Shown here piece by piece: positions 27,823-36,105 of a DNA stretch of 64,000 nt. A program made the translations under genes and the position numbers. The DNA comes from Pseudomonas viridiflava (GTDB lineage: Bacteria; Pseudomonadota; Gammaproteobacteria; Pseudomonadales; Pseudomonadaceae), in NCBI GenBank assembly GCA_900596015.1, contig UVIF01000001.1, positions 452,513 through 516,512 on the forward strand, given 5' to 3'. The notes beneath the pieces were generated by a model that saw only the letters and a list, made by a program, of their open reading frames with translations, was not told the DNA's origin and ran no database searches. The first letter of the stretch is position 1, and each line of letters opens with the position of its first letter.

Positions 27823-28112
27823 ATCCGTTTGGTTGCAGGGCCCGGCTCGCGGTCCTGCAGCAGTTCCCTGCATGTGCGGGCTTACCCGTACATGCCTGCT
27901 TGCAACTGCCCCGCCGTAGCACCGATCGAAGCGGAAAATCTCGTCTACGCTTAGCCTCCAGGGGAACGACTGCCTTGGGCATGCCTGTGGCCGACGCGCT
28001 CGACGTCAAAATGTCATGCGCGTCACCTACGTTGGCTCGGGTATTGCTGAACCCAGATCAATCCAGTCGTCGACCGCCCCCTCGTTTTGATAGGCGCCCA
28101 TAGGAGCACCGG
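27823..28112. other. Intergenic region before the ABC importer operon
   Basis: 290 bp with no gene, no clear promoter match and no strong hairpin. The Shine-Dalgarno TAGGAG lies 7 bp before the binding-protein start. Confidence 0.5.
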
Positions 28113-29177
28113 ATGAAAAAGCTTTTCCTGGCCACACTGTTAGGTTCGAGCATCGCGTTGTGCAACGTGGCCTCGGCCGCGGATACCGATCTGCAAACCC
28201 TTGAAGCCGCGGCCAAGACCGAAGGCATGGTCAACAGCGTCGGCATGCCCGACGCCTGGGCCAACTGGAAGGGCACCTGGGACGACCTGGCCAACAAGTA
28301 CGGCCTCAAGCACATGGACACCGACATGAGCTCGGCGCAAGAAGTGGCCAAGTTCGCCGCCGAGAAAGACAACGCCAGTGCCGATATTGGCGATGTCGGT
28401 GCAGCGTTCGGCCCCATCGCCACCAAACAGGGCGTGACCCAGGCCTACAAGCCGTCCACCTGGGCGCAGATACCCGACTGGGCCAAGGATGCCGATGGCC
28501 ACTGGATGCTGGCCTACACCGGCACCATCGCTTTCATCGTCAACAAGCAGCTGGTCAAACCCGAAGATGCCCCAAAGAGCTGGGCAGACCTGAAGAACGG
28601 CAAGTACAAGGTGGCCATTGGGGATGTCAGCACCGCAGCACAGGCAGCCAACGGCGTGCTGGCGGCAGCGATCGCCTTCAAGGGCGATGAAAGCAACCTG
28701 GCGCCGGGCCTGCAACTGTTCACCGAACTGGCCAAGCAGAAACGCCTGTCCCTGGCCAACCCAACCATCCAGACCCTGGAAAAAGGCGAAATCGAAGTGG
28801 GTGTGGTCTGGGACTTCAATGGCCTGAGCTATCGCGACCAGATCGATCCGAAACGCTTCGATGTGCTGATTCCTTCGGACGGGTCGGTGATTTCCGGCTA
28901 CACCACCATCATCAACAAGTACGCCAAGCACCCGAATGCTGCGAAGCTGGCCCGCGAGTACATCCTCAGCGATGCCGGGCAGATCAACCTGGCACGCGGC
29001 TACGCCCGACCGATCCGTGCGGACCACATCAAGCTGCCGGATGATGTCGCGGCCAAGCTGCTGCCAGCCGAGCAGTATCGCCATGTCACGCCAATCAAGA
29101 ATCCGGACGTCTGGGAAGCGAGCTCCAAGGCTCTGCCCCAGCAGTGGCAGGAACAGGTGATTTTCGAGATGCAGTGA
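28113..29177 (+). CDS. ABC importer periplasmic substrate-binding protein
   Basis: 354 residues with a signal peptide ending in ASAA. The fold is the family 1/Fe-type solute-binding protein (ADIGDVGAAFGPIATKQG, GHWMLAYTGTIAFIVNK, PKSWADLKNGKYKVAIGD, NPTIQTLEKGEIEVGVVWDF). The relatives I can think of bind polyamines, thiamine, Fe(III) or aminophosphonates; the ligand cannot be told from the sequence. First gene of a five-gene operon whose last gene is a HAD phosphatase. A REP element follows directly. Confidence 0.88.
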   Translation: MKKLFLATLLGSSIALCNVASAADTDLQTLEAAAKTEGMVNSVGMPDAWANWKGTWDDLANKYGLKHMDTDMSSAQEVAKFAAEKDNASADIGDVGAAFGPIATKQGVTQAYKPSTWAQIPDWAKDADGHWMLAYTGTIAFIVNKQLVKPEDAPKSWADLKNGKYKVAIGDVSTAAQAANGVLAAAIAFKGDESNLAPGLQLFTELAKQKRLSLANPTIQTLEKGEIEVGVVWDFNGLSYRDQIDPKRFDVLIPSDGSVISGYTTIINKYAKHPNAAKLAREYILSDAGQINLARGYARPIRADHIKLPDDVAAKLLPAEQYRHVTPIKNPDVWEASSKALPQQWQEQVIFEMQ

Positions 29178-29197
29178 TTGCCTGCGGTGCATCAGGT

Positions 29198-29307
29198 AGG
29201 GCCTGTTCGCGGGCAGAGGGCTCGGCCGCCCGCCCCGCTCCCACAGGGGCAGGAGCGCCAACTCCTGTGGGAGCGGGTCTCTGCCCGCGAAGGGCCCACC
29301 ACCAATC
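29198..29307. repeat. REP pair (BIME-like) inside the ABC operon
   Basis: Inverted copies: GGGCCTGTTCGCGGGCAGAG ... CCCGCTCCCACAGG and CCTGTGGGAGCGGGTCTCTG ... CGCGAAGGGCCC. It can form a long hairpin between the binding-protein and permease genes. Confidence 0.85.
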
Positions 29308-29340
29308 CCCTGACACCCCCCACCCCGGAGCCTTCCAGCA

Positions 29341-30183
29341 GTGACCACCCCCACCCGTGGCAGAACCCTGGCCCTGCTTCTGCTGGTGCCCTTCGCCCTG
29401 TTCTTTTTCATCTTCCAGATCGCCCCCCTGGCCTGGGTGGCGATCCACAGCGTGCAGACCGACGCGGGCTGGAGCCTGGACAACTTCAGCAAGGCCTTCG
29501 GCTCGCGGTTCTATCGCCAGGCCATCCAGTTCAGCCTGGAAATCAGCTTCTGGTCGAGCCTGTTCGGCATCATCATCGCCGTCATCGGCGCCAGCTCCCT
29601 GCGCCGGGTCGACTCGCGGCTGCGGGACTTCGTCAGCGCCTTCGCCAACATGACCAGCAACTTCTCCGGCGTGCCGCTGGCCTTCGCCTTCATCATCCTG
29701 CTGGGTTTCAATGGCGCGATCACCATGATGCTCAAGCAGAGCGGCCTGATCGACGATTTCAACCTGTACTCCAAGACCGGCCTGATCATCACCTACACCT
29801 ATTTCCAGATCCCGCTGGGCGTGCTGCTGCTCTATCCCGCTTTCGACGCCCTGCGCGAAGACTGGCGCGAATCCGCCGCCCTGCTCGGTGCCAACGGCTG
29901 GGCCTACTGGCGCTACATCGGCCTGCCGGTGCTGACACCGGCACTGCTGGGCACCTTCGTCATCCTGCTGGCCAATGCCCTGGGCGCGTATGCCACGGTG
30001 TACGCGCTCACCACCGGCAATTTCAACGTGCTGCCGATCCGCATCGCCGCCATGGTCGCCGGCGACATCAGTCTGGACCCCAACCTGGCCAGCGCGTTGG
30101 CGATGATTCTGGTGGGGCTGATGACTCTGGTCACCCTGGCCCATCAATGGCTGTTGCGCAGGAGCTACCATGTCGCGCGCTGA
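29341..30183 (+). CDS. ABC importer permease 1
   Basis: 280 residues with a GTG start (GGAG at about 13 bp upstream). Six membrane segments, the first being LALLLLVPFALFFFIFQIAPL. The EAA loop that docks on the ATPase is ESAALLGANGWAYWRYIGLPVLTPALLG. The neighbour permease starts 14 bp before this gene ends, so the two are coupled and form a heterodimeric channel. Confidence 0.92.
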   Translation: MTTPTRGRTLALLLLVPFALFFFIFQIAPLAWVAIHSVQTDAGWSLDNFSKAFGSRFYRQAIQFSLEISFWSSLFGIIIAVIGASSLRRVDSRLRDFVSAFANMTSNFSGVPLAFAFIILLGFNGAITMMLKQSGLIDDFNLYSKTGLIITYTYFQIPLGVLLLYPAFDALREDWRESAALLGANGWAYWRYIGLPVLTPALLGTFVILLANALGAYATVYALTTGNFNVLPIRIAAMVAGDISLDPNLASALAMILVGLMTLVTLAHQWLLRRSYHVAR

Positions 30184-30967
30184 ACTCGACGCCCCCGGCC
30201 TCTACCACAAGACCGTGGTCTGGCTGCTGTTCCTGATTCTCCTGCTGCCGCTGGCCGGCACCCTGCTGTATTCGTTCGCCACCAGTTGGTCGGCGTCGAT
30301 CCTGCCCAGCGGGCTGACCTTCAAGTGGTACCTGCAGCTGTGGGGCGACCCGCGATTCCTCCAGGCCTTTGGTCAGTCGCTGGTGGTCTGCGTCGGTGCG
30401 CTGGTGCTGTCGGTGCTGGTGATCCTGCCGCTGCTGTTCGTGGTGCACTACCACTTTCCGCGGCTGGATGCGCTGATGAACATTCTCATTCTGCTGCCCT
30501 TCGCCGTGCCCCCGGTAGTGTCCTCGGTGGGCCTGTTGAACCTGTACGGCTCGGGACCGCTGGCCATGGTGGGCACACCCTGGATCCTGATCGGCTGCTA
30601 TTTCACCGTGGCCCTGCCGTTCATGTACCGGGCCATCACCAACAACCTGCAGGCGATCAACCTGCGCGACCTGATGGACGCGGCGCAGCTGTTGGGCGCC
30701 AGCACGTTCCAGGCGGCTGTTCTGGTGGTCCTGCCCAACCTGCGCAAAGGCCTGATGATAGCCCTGCTGCTCTCGTTCTCGTTCCTGTTCGGCGAATTCG
30801 TGTTCGCCAACCTGCTGGTGGGCACCCGCTACGAAACCCTGCAGGTCTACCTGAACAACATGCGTAACAGCAGTGGCCATTTCAACAGTGCGCTGGTGAT
30901 CTCCTATTTTCTCTTCGTGTTGCTGCTCACCTGGGGTGCCAATCGCTTGAACAAGGACAAAGACTGA
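30170..30967 (+). CDS. ABC importer permease 2
   Basis: 265 residues, six membrane segments (TVVWLLFLILLLPLAGTLL first). The EAA-like loop is RDLMDAAQLLGASTFQAAVLVVLPNLRKGL. The start overlaps permease 1 by 14 bp. Separated by a single base from the ATPase gene. Confidence 0.92.
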   Translation: MSRAELDAPGLYHKTVVWLLFLILLLPLAGTLLYSFATSWSASILPSGLTFKWYLQLWGDPRFLQAFGQSLVVCVGALVLSVLVILPLLFVVHYHFPRLDALMNILILLPFAVPPVVSSVGLLNLYGSGPLAMVGTPWILIGCYFTVALPFMYRAITNNLQAINLRDLMDAAQLLGASTFQAAVLVVLPNLRKGLMIALLLSFSFLFGEFVFANLLVGTRYETLQVYLNNMRNSSGHFNSALVISYFLFVLLLTWGANRLNKDKD

Positions 30968-30968
30968 T

Positions 30969-31958
30969 ATGAGCTTCGTCAGCGTCGAAAGACTGGATAA
31001 GCGCTACGGCAACACCGAGGTATTCAGCGATATCAGCTTCACGGTCGAGCGTGGCGAATTCATCACGCTGCTCGGGCCCTCGGGCTGCGGCAAGTCGACC
31101 CTGTTGCGCGCCATTGCCGGGCTGACCCCGATCAATGCCGGCACGATCCTGCTCGATGGCCAAAACCTTGCTCCGCTCGGCCCGCAAAAGCGCGACATCG
31201 GCATGGTCTTCCAGAGCTATGCGCTGTTTCCCAACATGACCGTGGAGCAGAACGTCGCGTTCGGCTTGCGCATGCAAAAGGTCAAGGGCGGCGAAAGTAC
31301 CCGCCGCGTAGGCGAGGTCCTGGCACTGGTGGAGCTGGGCGAGTTCGCCGGGCGTTATCCCCATCAGTTGTCCGGCGGCCAGTGCCAACGGGTGGCCCTG
31401 GCCCGCTCGCTGGTCACCCGCCCGCGCCTGTTGCTGCTCGACGAGCCCCTGTCGGCGCTGGATGCGCGTATCCGCAAGCACCTGCGCGAGCAGATCCGGC
31501 AGATCCAGCGCGAGCTCGGCCTGACCACGATTTTCGTCACCCACGACCAGGAAGAGGCGTTGACCATGAGCGACCGCATCTTCCTGATGAACAAGGGCCG
31601 CATCGTCCAGAGCGGGGATGCGCAGAGCCTGTACACGGCGCCGGTCGATGCGTTCGCTGCCGGTTTCATCGGCAACTACAACCTGCTCGATGCCACCCAG
31701 GCCAGCGCCCTGCTGCAGCGACCGATTCACACCCGCGTGGCGATCCGCCCCGAAGCCATCGAGCTGGGGACTGACGGTGTACTGGACGGCGAGATCCGCA
31801 GCCATAGCCTGCTGGGCAACGTGATCCGCTACCGTGTGCAAGCCCATGGCGTGCAGTTGCTGGTGGACGTGCTCAACCGTACCGCCGCCGACCTGCTGCC
31901 CGACGGCCACAAGGTGTCCCTGACGATTGGGCCCGACGCACTTTGTGAGGTAGCCTGA
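30969..31958 (+). CDS. ABC importer ATPase with TOBE domain
   Basis: 329 residues. Walker A is GPSGCGKST, Q-loop VFQSYALFP, signature LSGGQCQRVALARSL (a Cys where most relatives have Gln), Walker B LLLLDEPLSALD and switch His VTHDQEEA. The C-terminal ~85 residues form a TOBE regulatory domain (RVAIRPEAIELG). PotA/CysA-like class. It energises the two permeases encoded upstream. Confidence 0.95.
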   Translation: MSFVSVERLDKRYGNTEVFSDISFTVERGEFITLLGPSGCGKSTLLRAIAGLTPINAGTILLDGQNLAPLGPQKRDIGMVFQSYALFPNMTVEQNVAFGLRMQKVKGGESTRRVGEVLALVELGEFAGRYPHQLSGGQCQRVALARSLVTRPRLLLLDEPLSALDARIRKHLREQIRQIQRELGLTTIFVTHDQEEALTMSDRIFLMNKGRIVQSGDAQSLYTAPVDAFAAGFIGNYNLLDATQASALLQRPIHTRVAIRPEAIELGTDGVLDGEIRSHSLLGNVIRYRVQAHGVQLLVDVLNRTAADLLPDGHKVSLTIGPDALCEVA

Positions 31959-31982
31959 GCGTCTTTCCAAGGGAGGTTTCAT

Positions 31983-32636
31983 ATGGCTCTAGCGATTTTC
32001 GATCTCGACGAAACCCTGATCCACGGTGACTGTGCTTCGCTCTGGAGCGAACAGATGGGTCGCCTGGGCTGGGTCGACCCCGAGTCCTTCATGCGCCGCG
32101 ATCACGAGCTGATGCAGGCCTACAACGAGGGCCGGCTGGCCATGGAAGACTACATGGCGTTCAGCCTGGAGCCGATGCTCGGGCGCACGCCGGAAGAGGT
32201 CGAACACCTGGTCGAGCCGTGGGTGGAAGATTTCATCGAGCCGATCATTTTCAGCGACGCCACGCGCACCATAGCCGCCCACCGCGCCGCCGGTGATCGC
32301 ATCCTGATCATCTCCGCCTCGGGCGTTCACCTGGTCGGGCCCATCGCGGCGCGCCTTGGCGTCGACGATGTGCTGGCCATCGAGCTCGAGCTCAAGCACG
32401 GTACCTACAGCGGCAATACGGTGGGCGTACTGACCTACCGCGAGGGCAAGATCAAGCGCCTGCGCGAATGGATGCACGACGAGGATGAAACCCTGGAAGG
32501 CGCAAGCTTCTATTCGGATTCACGCAACGACCTGCCGCTGCTGCTGGAAGTAGCGTCGCCTCATGCGGTCAATCCCGACCCGGTGCTGCGCGAGCATGCC
32601 GAACAGGCCGGCTGGCCGATCCATCAATGGCGCTGA
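31983..32636 (+). CDS. HAD-IB family phosphatase (SerB-like fold)
   Basis: 217 residues. Motif I is IFDLDETLIHGD, motif II IISASG, motif III/IV FYSDSRNDLPLLL, and the all-helical C1 cap lies between I and II, as in SerB and the uncharacterised HAD-IB group. A strong GGGAGG precedes the ATG. The gene directly follows the ABC ATPase by 24 bp. Inference: the importer may take up a phosphorylated compound or phosphate ester that this enzyme dephosphorylates. Its 3' end overlaps the convergent tapT-like gene by 13 bp. Confidence 0.92.
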   Translation: MALAIFDLDETLIHGDCASLWSEQMGRLGWVDPESFMRRDHELMQAYNEGRLAMEDYMAFSLEPMLGRTPEEVEHLVEPWVEDFIEPIIFSDATRTIAAHRAAGDRILIISASGVHLVGPIAARLGVDDVLAIELELKHGTYSGNTVGVLTYREGKIKRLREWMHDEDETLEGASFYSDSRNDLPLLLEVASPHAVNPDPVLREHAEQAGWPIHQWR

Positions 32637-33220
32637 TGGTTGCGCCGATAGACGTCCTCGCCCATGGCAGCGATCTGACCTTCGATGAGCGCGTCGAAGG
32701 GCTTGAGCAAAGCCTGAAAGGATGCCGGTGATTCGAGCACTTCCAGCGCCTGGGTGATGGCTTCGAGGGTCGATAATGCGCCGGGCCCGGGTGCCTTGCG
32801 CAAGCGATAGCGCGAAGGCTCGGCGGTTGCCAACTGAACCCTGGGCAAGGCGGCCAGTGGCGGATTGAGGTGCAGCAGTTTGCGTGCCTTGCGCCAGGTA
32901 CCATCCGGTACCACCAGCAGCCTTGGCCTGGCGGCGGGCGCGTAGACGCTCAATGCTTCGCTGTGTTCGCCGGGAAACAGCAGGCAGGGCTGATATCCCG
33001 GCTGGGCCAGCCACTGGGGCAGGTCTTCGAAGATTTCGCCGACCCTGATTTCGCACTGCTGCAGGCCCAACGCAGCCAGGCGCGCTGTGTTGAGGGCGTG
33101 ATCGACCTCGCTGGGGTGCTGCAGAATCAGCACCCGCGTATGGCTGGGCAGGTTCGGGATCAGGGCGCACAGGCACTGTGCAAGGGGGCGATGGCAGCGA
33201 GGGCATTGGGGTCTGGACAT
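32624..33220 (-). CDS. DTW-domain tRNA-uridine aminocarboxypropyltransferase (TapT/TuaA-like)
   Basis: 198 residues from MSRPQCPRCHRPL; a longer frame to 33325 begins with TTG and adds unlikely sequence. The four-Cys zinc knuckle is CPRCHRPLAQCLC. The family signature with D-x-T-W is VVPDGTWRKARKLL. TapT-type enzymes transfer the aminocarboxypropyl group of SAM to U47 of tRNA (acp3U). It is convergent with the HAD gene and divergent from the next gene. Confidence 0.9.
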   Translation of the reverse strand: MSRPQCPRCHRPLAQCLCALIPNLPSHTRVLILQHPSEVDHALNTARLAALGLQQCEIRVGEIFEDLPQWLAQPGYQPCLLFPGEHSEALSVYAPAARPRLLVVPDGTWRKARKLLHLNPPLAALPRVQLATAEPSRYRLRKAPGPGALSTLEAITQALEVLESPASFQALLKPFDALIEGQIAAMGEDVYRRNHQRH

Positions 33221-33367
33221 GCGCAATTGTGCCACGGCACCGCGCTCCGGCAACACTTCGGTCGATCGACCAGCACGGAAAAAGTCACCCGCGACGCCGC
33301 TAAACCTTTGTACCCACCTGGCCAATCCGCTCTAATGTAAACCCCACTGTCCCAGGACCTTGCCGCA

Positions 33368-33826
33368 ATGAAATACTGCTGCGCATTACTTCTCAGCTTG
33401 CTGTCCCTTACTGCCCAGGCCACGGAAATCGGTGAACGCCTGGGCCCCTGGACCCTGCTCGACCAATTCGAACAACCCTACTCGCTCAGCGACCAGACCC
33501 AGTTGATCATCGTCGCGCGCAGCATGGACGCCGCCCAGCTGATGGGCACTGCCATGGAGAAGCGGCCCAAGGACTTTCTCGAATCGCGGCATGCGGCCTA
33601 CATCGCGGATATCGAGCGCATGCCCTCGGTGGCCAAGTGGATCGCCATTCCAGGCATGAAGAAGCTCAACTACCGCATCCTGCTGGACGAAGAAGGCCGG
33701 GTGGCGCCGCGCTACAACGGTGATCGCGAAACCGTGCAGTGGCTGGAACTCAAGGATGGCGTGGTGGTGGACATCAAGACCTTCAATGACCCGCAGCAAC
33801 TGGCCAGCGCGCTCTCGGCGCGCTGA
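33368..33826 (+). CDS. Periplasmic thioredoxin-fold-like protein without CxxC
   Basis: 152 residues with a signal peptide (MKYCCALLLSLLSLTAQAT). The mature chain begins EIGERLGPWTLLDQFEQPYSL, like the start of YtfJ or TlpA proteins. There is no CxxC; the region after SMDAAQLM has no cysteines. The cis-Pro-like segment is KLNYRILLDEEGRVAPRYNG. Function unknown. It is convergent with the sensor kinase gene, with only 11 bp between the stops. Confidence 0.8.
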   Translation: MKYCCALLLSLLSLTAQATEIGERLGPWTLLDQFEQPYSLSDQTQLIIVARSMDAAQLMGTAMEKRPKDFLESRHAAYIADIERMPSVAKWIAIPGMKKLNYRILLDEEGRVAPRYNGDRETVQWLELKDGVVVDIKTFNDPQQLASALSAR

Positions 33827-33837
33827 GCCACTGCCGC

Positions 33838-35163
33838 TCACACCGCCCGGACCGGAATCCTGAAACTGGCGCGCAGACCGTCTTGGCCACTGTCGAAGTC
33901 CAGGGTACACCCGCAACGTTGGGCGATGGCCTGAACGATCGCCAGGCCCAGCCCGCAACCGGCACTGGCGCGGCTGCGCCAGAACCGCTGGGTGAGGTGT
34001 TGCAGGTCTTGGGCACCGATACCAGGGCCGAAGTCGCGCACCGTGAAGCAGACCCAGCCAGGCTCGGCGGCCAGCGTCAGCCATACCGGCGCCCGGTCGG
34101 GGCTGTGCCGCAGCGCATTGTCGATCAGGTTGCGCAGCGCCTGTACCGCGAGGGTCGATGGCATGCCCAGCGCGATCGACGGCAGCCGCGGCGGCATGTG
34201 CAACTCGACCCGCCACCGATCCGCCTGACTGGCATCGCCGATGGCCAGACGCGCCACATGTTCGGCGCTGCACGGTGCACCGTCGTCGAACGACAGACTG
34301 CCTTCGACCCGGGCCAGCAGCAACAACTGCTCGAGAGTGCGCTGCAGCCGGTCGGCACCTTCCTCGGCATGGGCCAGCGCCTGTTCATGGGCCAGGCCGG
34401 CGGTCATGCGGGCCACCTGCAAGTGGGTCTTGATCGCGGTCAGCGGGCTGCGCAATTCATGCGCCGCGTCACCCGTCAGTTGCCGCTCGCGCTCGAGGGT
34501 ACGGCCGATACGCAGGAACAACTGGTTCTGTGTGTCCAGCAACGGTCGCAGTTCGCTCGGCAATGACTTCAGCACCAACGGGTCGAGGGCATCGACATCA
34601 CGCTTGCGCAGCGCCTCACACATCCGGTTGAGAGGCGCCAGGCCCTTGCCGATGCCCAGCCAGAGCATCGCGATGCTGCCGAGCAGGGCCATCAGCACCG
34701 GCGCGGAGGCAGCCAGCATGACCGAACGGTTCAAGGCTTCGCGCTCCAGTTCGCGGTCGGCGGTGGTGATTCGCACGTCGTCCCGGGCCAGGGTGAAACT
34801 GCGCCAGTGTTCACCGTCGATTTCCTGATCATGAAAACCGGTGCGCTCATCGTCCAGCACCTGATCGGCATTGCTGTGGCTGCGAGCGAGGATCTCGCCG
34901 CGCAACGAGCTGATCTGGCAGGCGATGCCATCGGGAATGCTCCATTGGTCGGCACTGAAGCGGGTGCCTTCGCCCTGTGTCGCGAGCGGTTGCGGCAAAC
35001 GGTCGACCATGCCGGCGACCATGCGTGCCGAGGCCACCAGACGCTGGTCCAGAGAGAACATCATCTGGCTGCGCAGATCGCGGAACATCCAGGTGGCGGC
35101 GAGCGCCCAGATGAGCACGAAGGCCGCGCCCAGGATCAGACTCAAACGCAGTCGCAGGCTCAT
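33838..35163 (-). CDS. Sensor histidine kinase, QseC/PmrB-like
   Basis: 441 residues. TM1 (LILGAAFVLIWALAATWMF), a periplasmic sensor of about 125 residues, TM2 (MLAASAPVLMALLGSIAMLWL), HAMP-like linker (APLNRMCEALRKRDVDAL). The H-box with the phospho-His is DAAHELRSPLTAIKTHLQVAR, N-box LRNLIDNALRHS, G-boxes VRDFGPGIG and GCGLGLAIVQ. The start overlaps the stop of its response regulator by 4 bp. The periplasmic segment has no clear acidic metal-binding ExxE motif, so the signal is unknown. Confidence 0.93.
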   Translation of the reverse strand: MSLRLRLSLILGAAFVLIWALAATWMFRDLRSQMMFSLDQRLVASARMVAGMVDRLPQPLATQGEGTRFSADQWSIPDGIACQISSLRGEILARSHSNADQVLDDERTGFHDQEIDGEHWRSFTLARDDVRITTADRELEREALNRSVMLAASAPVLMALLGSIAMLWLGIGKGLAPLNRMCEALRKRDVDALDPLVLKSLPSELRPLLDTQNQLFLRIGRTLERERQLTGDAAHELRSPLTAIKTHLQVARMTAGLAHEQALAHAEEGADRLQRTLEQLLLLARVEGSLSFDDGAPCSAEHVARLAIGDASQADRWRVELHMPPRLPSIALGMPSTLAVQALRNLIDNALRHSPDRAPVWLTLAAEPGWVCFTVRDFGPGIGAQDLQHLTQRFWRSRASAGCGLGLAIVQAIAQRCGCTLDFDSGQDGLRASFRIPVRAV

Positions 35164-35843
35164 GGGACCCCTTTGGTTTCGGCGTGGGCCGGGCCCAGGC
35201 GGTAGCCCAGCCCGCGGACGGTTTCGACGATGCCGTTACCCAGCTTTCGGCGCAGGTGGTGAATGTGCACGTTCAATGCGTTGCTCTCCACCTCGTCACT
35301 GAAGCCGTAGACGCTGTCCTTGAGCTGCTCGCCGGAGAGCACGCGGCCGCGGTTCTGCAAAAGGGCGTACAACAGCGCCTGCTCGCGGCGGGACAGGTCG
35401 ATGGCCTGGCCACCGAGCCAGGTCTGGCGGGTGCTGGGATCATGCCGCAGAGGGCCATGTTCGATCAGGTTGAGGGCCCGGCCGGCCACGCGGCGCTGCA
35501 GGGTGTGCAGGCGCGCGCACAGTTCGCGCAGATCGAAGGGTTTGAGCAGGTAGTCATCGGCACCGGCCTGCAGCCCGGCGACACGGTCGCTGACGCTGTC
35601 GCGGGCGGTCAATACCAGCACCGGCAGGGCCTCGCCACGCTGGCGCAGGCGGTGAAGCAATTTGATGCCGTCTTCGTCGGGCAGGCCCAGATCCAGCACC
35701 ATCACATCGAAGCTGGCTGCCTGCAGCATGGCCTGGGCGGCCGAGGCAGTGGCCACCCGGTCGACGTTCAGACCCTGGGCATTGAGCCCGGCGACGATGC
35801 CGCTGGCGATCAGGTCGTCGTCTTCGCAAAGCAATACGTGCAT
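35160..35843 (-). CDS. OmpR-family response regulator, QseB/PmrA-like
   Basis: 227 residues. Receiver domain with acidic pocket CEDDD, phospho-acceptor in VMVLDLGLPDEDG, T/S in LVLTARDSVSDR and K in DDYLLKPFDLREL. C-terminal winged helix: LSRREQALLYALLQNRGRVLSGEQL and VHIHHLRRKLG. QseB/PmrA-class proteins bind TTAA-type direct repeats spaced 11 bp. Such a repeat (GTTAAC-N5-GTTAAC) lies about 200 bp upstream, in front of the divergent TlpA-fusion gene, a likely target. Confidence 0.93.
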   Translation of the reverse strand: MHVLLCEDDDLIASGIVAGLNAQGLNVDRVATASAAQAMLQAASFDVMVLDLGLPDEDGIKLLHRLRQRGEALPVLVLTARDSVSDRVAGLQAGADDYLLKPFDLRELCARLHTLQRRVAGRALNLIEHGPLRHDPSTRQTWLGGQAIDLSRREQALLYALLQNRGRVLSGEQLKDSVYGFSDEVESNALNVHIHHLRRKLGNGIVETVRGLGYRLGPAHAETKGVP

Positions 35844-35920
35844 GACAGCGCTCGAAGAATGAAGGCCCCACAGTGACAGGCCGTGATTAACACAACATTA
35901 TGCCTCCACACCCACAGGAA

Positions 35921-36005
35921 CGGTCATCGGCCGCGAAACAGGCGCTGCGGTCTGTCTGATACACCGCGCCGCCCCTTCGCGGCCACGGACCGCTCCTACA
36001 GGGGG
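35921..36005. repeat. REP pair of the 'cgcggccacggaccgctcctaca' type
   Basis: CGGTCATCGGCCGCGAAACA and the inverted copy CTTCGCGGCCACGGACCGCT around a GC-rich loop. Confidence 0.75.
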
Positions 36006-36041
36006 ATATCGGGTGCGCACAGTGACAATGGCCTGGATCTG

Positions 36042-36058
36042 GTTAACCATCGGTTAAC
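36042..36058. promoter_or_regulatory. Direct-repeat box GTTAAC-N5-GTTAAC
   Basis: GTTAAC-CATCG-GTTAAC: TTAA cores repeated at 11 bp, the layout of PmrA/QseB boxes (yTTAAk-N5-yTTAAk). It lies 48 bp before the next gene start. Confidence 0.6.
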
Positions 36059-36105
36059 CCTGCCGCCGCAATACTCGCTGGATCATTTCATCAGGACCCA
36101 TCTCC

